Positions 33,316 through 42,402 of a stretch of 64,000 nt of DNA are shown in pieces (the stretch's first letter is position 1; each line of letters starts with the position of its first letter). This DNA comes from Syncephalastrum monosporum B8922 (Eukaryota; Mucoromycota; Mucoromycetes; Mucorales; Syncephalastraceae), in assembly GCA_000697355.1 (NCBI GenBank), contig JNEN01001282.1, positions 155,229 to 219,228 on the forward strand, given 5' to 3'. The position numbers and the translations under genes are program-made. The notes below the pieces were generated by a model that saw only the letters and a program-made list of their open reading frames with translations, made no database searches and was not told the origin of the DNA.

Positions 33316-33982
33316 TCATTGTTCTTTTGCTTGCTTATTTCGTCGTCCCTTGTATGCAGGACAGAGCTTATTATTGGAGCGCGAGTGGGACTTGGCCGTT
33401 TCTTCAAGTTGCGCAGCTCGAGTCGGATCTGTTTCTTCCTTGGCAGCAATTAAGCAGGTTCGGCATGGCTTGCGGGCAGGTTGCTGGACAGCAGGCCCTT
33501 CCTGAGTCGCAGTTTCCTGGTCCTTTATCGCGGGTTTATGTGCTTTCTTCTTGTCACTGTGCGTCTTCTTGTCACTGTGCGTCTTCTTGTCACTGTGCGT
33601 CTTGCTGTCACTGCGCGTCTTGCTGTCACTGCGCGTCTTGCGAGGAGGTTGCGCATTGCTTCCATTCACCAAAGGCTCTTTGACCTTCCGGGCAGGTAGC
33701 TTCCCCTTGGACTGTTTGCTCTCAGACTGCTCTTTCTTTTTACTTGTGACAGTTTCATCAGCTACCCCTGGCGTTCTGCCTTTAGCTGACGTCTTCTTGT
33801 GAGCTGCGTAAAACGTGAAGGTAAGCAATCTAACAGTACGGAATCTTTTGAACCTTACAACTACGGCCTTCAGTTTCCTTGTGTGGTTTCTCTGCATTGA
33901 CGGCACAACCTTCACTCTCGGCGATAACCTTGGGCTTTCGTACTTTTCCTTTGACAGACTTATGAGTCACTGTTTCAGACAT
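33316..33982 (-). CDS. Lys-rich protein with hexapeptide repeats and a C-terminal zinc-knuckle-like motif
   Basis: Exons (minus): 33982-33859 and 33803-33316; 203 residues. The whole protein is Lys/Ser/Glu/Ala-rich. Five perfect-length hexapeptide repeats (KTRSDS twice, then KTHSDK three times) occupy about residues 97-127. The C-terminus carries C-R-T-C followed 30 residues later by H-S-R-S-N-N-K-L-C-P, a CxxC...H...C arrangement similar to short zinc knuckles seen in fungal nucleic-acid-binding and transposon-derived proteins. Strong basicity suggests nucleic-acid or chromatin binding. I do not recognise an orthologue. The two-exon model opens the frame from the first Met; the single intron is 55 nt, GT-AG. 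Confidence 0.6.
33547..33636. repeat. 18-bp tandem repeat, five copies, coding
   Basis: Unit on the plus strand is cttcttgtcactgtgcgt; five head-to-tail copies, three identical and two sharing c/g changes. Because 18 is a multiple of three, copy-number change adds or removes six residues of the Lys-rich protein without breaking frame. Confidence 0.9.
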
Positions 33983-34240
33983 TTGAAGAGGTGGTAAAAA
34001 GTAAAATGATTTGGAAAAAAGGAAGATATAATTTGCAGGAAATTATCGCTGTTTCATTGATTTCTTGAAAGAGGCGGTCTGCGTTTTTATTTGTTCTGAT
34101 CCAAATGGGTTTATGCCGTGTTCCTGTAAGTCGCATATCAAACTTAGGTCTGCACTGATTTAATAGCCTCCTGTTATTTGACTAAGACTTGAGCAAGGTA
34201 CAGTAAATTATTAATGAGTTATAGTAGTACATTTACAATA

Positions 34241-36264
34241 TTAAATTTTGATGTCAACTTGGGTCTTCTCCCCGGTACCAGCATAATCGACATCCAGAGC
34301 AGTATTTCTGTTAGGTTCGGCGGTGCTGACTCTCACAATTTCCTCTGGAATAGTATCGACGATGTCAGCCTTTTCGTCCGACAAACCAAAGTTACGCAAA
34401 AAGCAAGCGAAAAAGGCTGCAAGGACGCCGAGACAAAGACCGATGATAGCGAAAACTTGCTGGACATTCCCGTAAGCAGTGATGGCACCTTGAAACTGCT
34501 CTTCCGGTAGAGCCATCACGTAGTATATGTCACCCAACGCGCTTGCCGCGTCATATTCACCAGGTACGTGTTTAGCTAGCTCCGTTGGTAGCATATTGTT
34601 ATATACTGCGCCGCCGATAGCTGACCCAATGCTGTATGCCAATGTCGTGCCCACTTGATATAGCGCCGTCACCATAGCAAGGTCTACCAGAAAGAAGTAA
34701 TGAGGGTTAGCTAATACGTCTTAAGTGTGGGCACACTCATTACCTTGGTGAGGAACAGCGCTTTGCACGGCTACCAGGGTTGGTACAAAGCACCAGCCAG
34801 CACCCCATCCTGAAATAACTTGGGTGGCAGCAACGAAAACGTCGGACGAATCTGGAAAGCGCGCAGGAATCATGAGGCCCATACCCAGTAGAAAGAGTGC
34901 AATGCCGACGAGTACGATTGGGCGATAAACCTTGAAGCGCTTCATTAATATACCGGCAACAACCTGACTCACGAGGTACACAGCATCATAGCTTCGGTCA
35001 AAGTGCGTTGCCTTGATAATGGTCCAACGGCGTGACACCTGAAGATACATTTGATAATACTGCCAGTTGATTGAGCTGATAATACTGATCATGGAAATCG
35101 TCAGAACGCCTGCGATTGGTGTCCAATCCTTCCATTTGCCCACGGGGATAATTGCTTGAGGTGCGCCAAAGCGTTCATAGACGAAGAAAACCACCAACGT
35201 AACGGCGCCGCCAACGAGCAATCCGATCGTTTTGGACGTGTTCCAGCCACCAAAATCGGTAGTTGCCAGGATAAGTGGTAGCAGAAGCATACACAGCCAG
35301 CCGATCATGAGTAGACTACCCACGAGATCGATTTCGTTGCTGACCCATTGGATTTTCTCAAGCAAGCTCCGCGCAGGTGTTTGTTCCTTTAGCTGTTCCT
35401 TGACCTCTTTCAGCTGACCATTGCGTCGTATTTTGTACTCAGCCGAGAACAAACCAGCAAAGAGGAACAGGGCCGTACCAGCGAGGCAGATTGATATCAT
35501 ACCATAAGCCATGCGCCATATGCCTAGCTCTACCAGATGTTGTCCAGCGATTGGTGCCACAAAAATATTAATAATAGCAGGCACGTCGTAGACGGCTTGG
35601 ATCAGGCCACGGTTGACCTTGGATGTCATGTCAGCGATCAATACGTGTCCCATGATGCTGACACCAGAATAACCGATTGTATAGACCACTTGGCCTCCCT
35701 ATAAAAGTAGTCTTACAGTAAGTGGAATATACAGACATATATATGTACGGAATATGTTTGCAGTTTCACATACCACAAGATCATTGATACTTTGGGAACA
35801 AGCCAGGACAATACCAGATACGACGTAAAAAATGATGCTGAATAAGAAGATCTCGGTACGGCCCCACAAATCAGATAGCTTAGAGTAGAGAGGGACGAGC
35901 ACAGTTTGGAGTATATACTGGACTGTACCAAGAAGGGCGATCTGGTTGGCTGCATTAAAGTAGCTTGTTACCGTTCCTGTAACGCTGTAGACGGTGTTGC
36001 CTTCCCAGTTCTTGGCCCATGCCACAAATATAATGCTGTCAGAAACAGTATTTAGATTAGGTAAGCGGAACCAAAACATACTTTGTCCTATCGATTTGAT
36101 TAGACTTCTTACCCTCCAATGATAAGGTATTTGTCGAGCTTGCTAGCATATTTGTTCATCAAATAGACCTTTTGAAGTCCAATTGGTGCGCCTTCAGCAG
36201 GTTTGATGACTGTCACATTCTCCGTTCCTTGCGCCACTTCTTTTTCAAGATCTTGATCCATCAT
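34241..36264 (-). CDS. MFS transporter of the siderophore-iron (SIT/ARN) family
   Basis: Exons (minus): 36264-36113, 36035-35774, 35698-34744, 34683-34241; 603 residues with about 14 hydrophobic segments, the SIT family norm. Diagnostic parts: ALLGTVQYILQTVLVPLYSKLSDLWGR (the motif-A region of TM2-3), a GQVVYTIGYSG helix, LIADMTSKVNRGLIQAVYDVPAIIN matching the family's TS-x-x-x-RG block, and a central amphipathic loop before EIDLVGSLLMIGW. The terminal LPEEQFQGAITAYGNVQQVFAIIGLCL fits the last helices. It probably imports ferric siderophore at the plasma membrane by proton symport. A GATA-type ATCAGATAA element lies 155 bp upstream of the start. Alternatives within DHA2-like MFS transporters are less likely. 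ATG-ATG start: the first was taken. Confidence 0.87.
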
Positions 36265-37336
36265 AAATATAACCGAAATAGCGAGAGAAACGGTGAAGAG
36301 ATCGATCTATCTGACAAATTGACTTTTATATTGATGAAAGAAAAAGAAGTGGCGCATGTAAACTGATTTTCTATTGTTGCTGAGTTTTTTAAAGGTATGG
36401 GCCAGTTCCTAAGAGACGTTATCTGATTCGCATTGTTGTACAGATGGAATCCTAGGAGGAACGGTCTCACAAACGTCCAGTCCGCAGGATAAAAATTGGA
36501 ACGCGTGATAGGAATGATAAATGAAGTATCTTCAATATTAAGTGAGCATAGGGATCCATTGGGATGTAAAAGTGCAAATCAAGAAAGGTAAGACTATATA
36601 ATGCGCTTATAAGCATGATGCTTGAACCAGCGTTGCATGTGTAACTCGACACCGTACAAAATCAGTCCTTTTCGCTTTCCTTTATTTGTTTTACCGACTT
36701 CAAAGCCATTTCATCTTGATGCTTAGGAAAGGAATTGTTAACGATAAGCGAGGAATAATCCTCTATTTATAGGTCCTTCAAATCTGCGTACTTGTGTAAT
36801 CTAGTCTAGCATCCGAGAGGTATAATGTCTATAGGTGATTTCAGTAGTTCGCAACGATACCGAGTGCTTTGGAGCACGAGACTAAGTGTCAAAGCGCAGG
36901 GTGAAGTGATGAACACGCTCGCCTTTAACGCCCTGAGCCAAAGGATCATACTCGCCGGGTAGTAGGGATTATATTTACGATACGGTAATCTGATGGACAA
37001 CGATTCACTGTATTTAAACATGAAAGCATAAGGCTATGGAGACTCTGCACCTACCATTTGGCTAGGGAGGACCCCAGTAGAACCACTGGATAATGAGATG
37101 AACTCGACGAATATATGATAGGAAGCGTTTATGACATATCTGAGTGTGGAGAAAAGGGTAGAATATGTCAAAAAAAGAAAAAGTAAATAGGGGCTCATCT
37201 AATCGGGGAGGGGCAGACATTTTACAGGATGCTCAATGTTCAACCGAGCTCTCGGTCGCAAATACAGGCAAGTAATATCCGATGACAGAATAAAGATGAA
37301 TGGAAATTGAAATATAAAGAGACAGGCATTCTGGTA
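36265..37336. other. 1.1-kb spacer containing the siderophore-transporter promoter
   Basis: AT-rich, no supported gene. It contains the upstream region of the SIT-family gene, including the ATCAGATAA element at 36419-36427, and the 3' flank of the AIFM2-like gene. Confidence 0.5.
36419..36427 (-). promoter_or_regulatory. ATCWGATAA element (siderophore GATA-factor consensus)
   Basis: The minus strand reads ATCAGATAA, an exact match to the extended consensus known for URBS1/SreA-type iron regulators. It is 155 bp upstream of the SIT-family start codon and in that gene's orientation. Function is inferred from the match and position. Confidence 0.55.
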
Positions 37337-38824
37337 TTACATATCAAGTACTGTAGGATCCTTCTTGCTGTCCAAGCCCATCCACGTCCATCCTGCATCG
37401 GCATAAATGTTGTATGGTATAGATCGTCCGCTGACCCACGAGCCAAGCGCCACGAGCTTGCCCAAAGCGTTGGTCTGTAAGACAGCATCGCTCTGAAGAT
37501 AGAATATGGTATAAGCCATTGTTGCTACTCATACTACTAAGCGTTTCGACTTGCCTTTCCAAGATAAAGCTTAATTAGCGCGACACCTTTGCTGACATAA
37601 GGATCCAGCTCGTCGTAGGATGCACCGTTGATCAATTTGCGAATATTGTGCATCGCTGCAAGGCCCTGCATCCACGCAAAGTGACCTGTCTTCACGTCGC
37701 TGTGATCAATGACATCGCCTGCCGCAAAGAAGTGCGGGTATCGCTCGTCCTGAATCTGCATGGTATCCTTGACCAAGACCAGTTTGGATTTGGGGTCTAC
37801 GGACTTAGGCGAGATCTCCTGTAGGAGATCACTGTTGGGCGTCATGCCAATACACAGCATCTACATCACGCGAACCGGTCGAGAAAGATATGTGAAACGA
37901 TCCGTTAGACAACAATGCATTGACACTGCGCATGACCTTTTTGTTCTGCTTTTTGCTTACCGCCAGATCGCCCTCCACTGTACGACCGCTCGTGGTTTGT
38001 ATCTTCACAGGACCAACCTCGAGAGGAAAACCTTGCTTTGGCAGAGCGACACGGTCACCAAGGAGTTGTTTGACTCCGTGTTTCTTGAGTATATTGTATG
38101 TCATTGCGTCAAAGCTCTTCATGTACTTGGGCATATAACGTGTCCGTGAATGCATCAATGTGACATCCTTTTCGGGATAATGTTCTTTAATTTCGGCGGC
38201 CAGTTCTACAGAATACAAATATTGCGTCAATTGTTTTTTTCACGATTCAGCTTCATATTGATATTTACCCAGTCCGACAGCACCCGCGCCGATAATAATT
38301 GGCTTCTTGGATTCCTTGATTACTTGTTGGTATTTTTTGAGCATGGCAATACCATCCTCCTTTGTATTCGTGGGCAAGCGTCCTGGCGCAGGAATCGTAG
38401 TGCCAGCACAGTACATGAGGTATTCGAAATCGATGCGCTTGCCGAATTCTGGGATTTCTCGGTCTAATTCGACGTGATGTTCGTGGATGGCGATAGCGCG
38501 AGCCTGTACCACCTTGCCGAGGGTATCGTTTCCGTAAAACATGTTTGAATAAGGTATGAAAAGCTCTTTTTCAAAGCCGCTAATGACAGCTGCGCGGGGA
38601 AAAGCAAAGACAAAGTTGTAATGGCTCTTTTCTTCAATCATGATCATTCGGTAGCCGGGTATCGGATCGTCACGCCACTGAAGGGCAGCACCCATGGCTA
38701 CAATATAGGTACATGTCAAAAATCACTGGGATAGACTGTGTGATTAAAATTAATGCAGGAGACTCTTACGTCCACTATTGCCACCGATACAGACGATATT
38801 TTTCAAAGTTGATACGGGTGCCAT
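37337..38824 (-). CDS. AIFM2/FSP1-like pyridine-nucleotide-disulphide oxidoreductase
   Basis: Exons (minus): 38824-38770, 38697-38269, 38205-37961, 37860-37555, 37492-37337; 396 residues (human AIFM2 373). The N-terminal FAD-binding fingerprint is NIVCIGGNSG; EYLMYCAGT follows. The NADH fingerprint IIIGAGAVGLELAAEI and the second FAD motif HFFAAGDVID are intact. The C-terminal GMTPNSDLL and GKLVALGSWV segments fit AIFM2/AMID. These flavoproteins use NAD(P)H to reduce quinones, protecting membranes from lipid peroxidation. The N-terminus is Met-Ala, so the Gly2 myristoylation of human FSP1 is absent. The fourth intron begins GCAAGT, a GC-AG intron, required to join LYLGK to SDAVLQTNALGKL in phase. 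Confidence 0.87.
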
Positions 38825-40178
38825 ATCTTTTGTGTATAATAGAAAGTGGAAAGAAAGCGAAGATGGGAAGAGAACAGGAAAAAGGTCCCAATTGTTTCCC
38901 GCTTTTTGAATTTATCAACGTTTGTTATAAGCGCGCGCCCGCGACGCCCGGAACACAATTCACAGATTTTAAAGTTCTTTCACCGCTGAAGAAATCTTTA
39001 TCAGATCTCCAGCCTGGATGGACACATTTCTGTGATACTGTTTTCTCAATTGTCGCACGTGGCTTCGCTCTGATACAAATACAGTACGCACAGCATGGTT
39101 AAAACTGGATAATGCATGTTGATGCATGCTTAAACCAAGCCTTGGAACGGTTGCAGGGTTGAAAAAGGCATGTAACTTGTAATCTGGTCATCAGCCTCAT
39201 TTATCGAGTATTCCTTTTCATCGAAGGCCGATTTGTCATGAACCAAAGGGTAAGTAAAAAAACAAAAAAGAAGGCGACCGGCATGGGCAGGGGAAGTGAC
39301 TGGTCTGGAGTTCGGTCCCGTCTCATCATGTGTGCGTGTATCCAATCGGAGAACAGCGGAAAGACAGCACATCATTGCTAAGAAAGCCAATCTAAAAGCG
39401 CTCAAACCAAAAAAAGTACGGCATGGACTTTACTCTGCGATTGGACTACTATTCTCGCCATTTATATTATACGGCAGGCTTAACTTGTTACTTTACACAC
39501 TTTTATACGCAGCCAAAGCTAATACAAAGAACGCGAACCTTTGTTTTGGCAGAATAGAATAAATTAAGGGGCTCGCAGCCTGGGATTTATACAAAAATGA
39601 AAATGGTGCTATTCTGTCGTTCCTTTCAGCTTTGCATCCACATAAATTATTCTGCCTTCGGTCGACCATGTTATATATACAGAAAAGGTCCGGCCATGAT
39701 CCACTTACGTTAAGAAACGTATGCAGCGCATGCGAGAATAAAGCGAGTCTGCCTACTGGACTATGCGAATATACTCTAGTGCTCTTCATTGTTTTGTGAG
39801 GAAGCTGCGAAAAATATATGCATGCAGCCCATCATTCTGCTGTGCACCGTCATCCACGGTCAGCCAGCATGTGTGCATGAGTGTGGACGCGCCATATTCT
39901 TATACATGTTTTTCTCTAGACCCTTCCGGGCAAGTGAAATCTTAAAAGAGTCCCTTAGGAACGCCCCTGATTCGAGAGTTATGATACGTGCAACTCAACT
40001 TGTTACCCGACAGCGCATATGTTCTTGGTTCACATATTTCCCCATCATTTTTCTTTTTCCAGGATAATGGTGTCCGTTTCTTTTTCACTTTTATATTCCA
40101 CCTCTTTCTTCCCTTCTTTTCACCCTCTCTGTCTCTTCTCCCTCTCCTCGCAGCGGTACCACTGAAATCAATACCATC
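38825..40178. other. 1.35-kb divergent promoter region
   Basis: Separates the AIFM2-like gene (minus) from the zinc transporter (plus). No gene is supported, though an 88-codon frame at 39296-39562 was considered. An ATCTGATAA element (minus strand) lies at 38998-39006. A CT-rich leader at about 40080-40150 precedes the transporter start. Confidence 0.5.
38998..39006 (-). promoter_or_regulatory. ATCWGATAA element upstream of the AIFM2-like gene
   Basis: Minus strand reads ATCTGATAA, an exact extended GATA consensus, 174 bp upstream of the AIFM2-like start codon. It has the same element and similar spacing as in the siderophore-transporter promoter. Regulatory role is inferred. Confidence 0.4.
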
Positions 40179-41986
40179 ATGAAGGGCCTAGATCGACAAG
40201 TACGCATCTGGATCATGCTATGCATCAACGGTGCTTTTTTTCTTGCCGAAATCATCATTGGTTACTACGTCTCATCGTTAGCCTTGGTATGGTTCAGTAT
40301 CCTGTCGTATAAGAGAAAAAGATACTCATGTGCAGTGTCTAGGTGGCCGATTCATTCCATATGCTGAACGACATGCTGAGCCTCGGTGTCGCGTTGTGGG
40401 CTATCAGAGTGAGCAAAACAAATCGGTCTATGGGGCCCACCATATTGTTAATAACAAGGATGCTCCGATGCTTAGGTTGCAACAAACAGCAGACGAGACG
40501 ATAAGTATTCTTACGGATGGCAGCGCGCAGAGATCCTGGGCGCCCTCGTTAATGCAGTTTTCCTCCTCGCCTTGTGTGTTATGATTGTGATTGAGGCCAT
40601 TCAACGTTTTGTCGAGCCCCAGCCGATTACCGATCCGCTAGTGGTTCTCATTACCGGGAGCGCCGGCTTAGTCGGCAATCTTGTGGGCCTCTTTTTGTTC
40701 CATGGTACGAAGATATCGTAGAAATAAGATATGCCGTTCGGCTGACAGCAAGAATTTAGAACATGGGCACGGACACGGACACGGACACCATCATCATCAA
40801 CACAATCCTCAACAGAATGACGTGGAGCATCAGCACGGACCTGTATCAGCCGGTCATCATGATCACAACGAGGGCGGCCACATGAACATGAAAGGTGTAC
40901 GTGATCGAGCTTTAATTTTTTTTTTCTTCAAGGGGCATGCATCCCATATGCATGACTGACAGCTTCATTATCGACTCATGCTCGTCATTTGATAAATAGA
41001 TATTTCTTCATGTCATGGGCGACGCTCTCGGAAACATCGGTGTTATTGTTACTGCCTTGTTCATTTGGCTCACCAACTTTTCATGGCGGTTTTATTTGGA
41101 TCCTGTCGTCAGGTAATGATCCTATTAGGGCCCAGTCTTTCCTTTGCTTGGAAACTCATATAATCTGTACATCAGCATAATTATATCCATCATCATTTTC
41201 ATGTCAGCGTTGCCGTTAGGTATGTGCAGGAGCATCATCAGCAACTGGGTCAATGCGGTACTAACATGGCACTGCTAGTACGTGACACATCCTTCATTTT
41301 ACTGCAAGGAGTACCGAGCGGTGTACCTTTAGATGATGTCCGGCAACGCTTGCTCGAGGTACGTGGGGGGGGGGAGTCTTAGAACACGATGGCATGGAAC
41401 TCACACGGATACGTACATGCACATGTCTAGCTTGACGACGTACTCTCGGTTCACGAACTTCACATTTGGCAATTGTCGGACACCAAACTGATCGCCTCGC
41501 TCCATGTCCAGCTACGGCCCCACACCAATTACATGAGCGTAGCGACTCAGATGCGCCAGCTGCTCCATACCTACCGCATTCACTCAGTCACAATCCAACC
41601 CGAGTTTGTGGATGAGAAGGGCGAAAAAGAATCTCAGTCGCATCAAATCTCGCTGTCGTCCTCTTCGGCACCTATTCCACAGCAGGACGCGGACGAAGTT
41701 ACCATCCATCATAAAAAGAGCACATCCGGTCTTGTAAGTGCATCCAGCTCGTCCAAAAAGAGCAAAAGAAAACGGAAGAAAAACACATGGGAAGTGCTCA
41801 GACCACTTTTTCTTTTATATTTAGGTATCACCCAGCGAGTCAACATGTTTACTGCAGTGTGTGAACGATTCGTGTGTGGAAAACGCCTGTTGTCCTCCTC
41901 CAGCGGCGACGGCCGTGCCGCCTGGGTCCGATGATCCGCCGCATTCTACCGCTGATGCGAATACGACCCAAGTGGAGTCAAACTGA
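40179..41986 (+). CDS. CDF-family zinc transporter (Zrc1/Cot1/Zhf1-like)
   Basis: Exons 40179-40286, 40343-40408, 40476-40704, 40760-40896, 41000-41112, 41176-41219, 41279-41358, 41431-41733, 41825-41986; 413 residues. The family metal site appears twice: SFHMLND in TM2 and HVMGDALGN in TM5 (both HxxxD). The cytosolic loop between TM4 and TM5 is His-rich (HGHGHGHGHHHH onward), the expected Zn sensor. YSYGWQRAEILGALVNAVFLL marks TM3. The C-terminal ferredoxin-like domain has VHELHIWQLSD and SVTIQPEF. Likely exchanges protons for Zn2+ into vacuole or ER. The tail is Ser/Cys-rich (CVENACCPPP). Nine exons make it one of the most intron-dense genes here; all junctions are GT-AG. Confidence 0.93.
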
Positions 41987-42402
41987 AAACATGAATACCA
42001 CTCAGAATATACGTAATAATCCATAATCCATGTACTTATAAAAGCCAACAAATCAAATACAAATCATCCTTCAGACCGAACCACATAATATACGTTGAGT
42101 GCAACGTTATACGAATGCTTAGATGTCACCCCACAAATTCGTATCTCTCGCACGATGCGTGCGCTCCGACATGCATCCCTAAATCAGTTTTCCTCTCGCT
42201 TTCCTTTCCTTTTCCTTTTTTCCCCCCTTTTGCTACATTTTACACACAATCAAACTAGCGCAGATGTTTCTTTCCAGAAGCAAAGGATGGTATCGTCTTT
42301 TTTGTGAAAAAAATTTGCAAAATGAGATGGGTAATGGGGAAGATATACACAAGAATCAGAAAAAAGAAGAGAGGAACAGAGATAATTAAAGGTATGCAAC
42401 AG
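41987..42402. other. Convergent intergenic region, zinc transporter and SCAP
   Basis: 416 bp of 3' untranslated sequence for both convergent genes, with T-rich tracts near 42210-42310. No gene is seen. Confidence 0.5.

Noticed and set aside
39296..39562. 88-codon plus-strand frame with a hydrophobic middle
   Set aside because: Lies in the divergent promoter of the AIFM2-like and zinc-transporter genes, starts in poor context and has no relatives I recognise.
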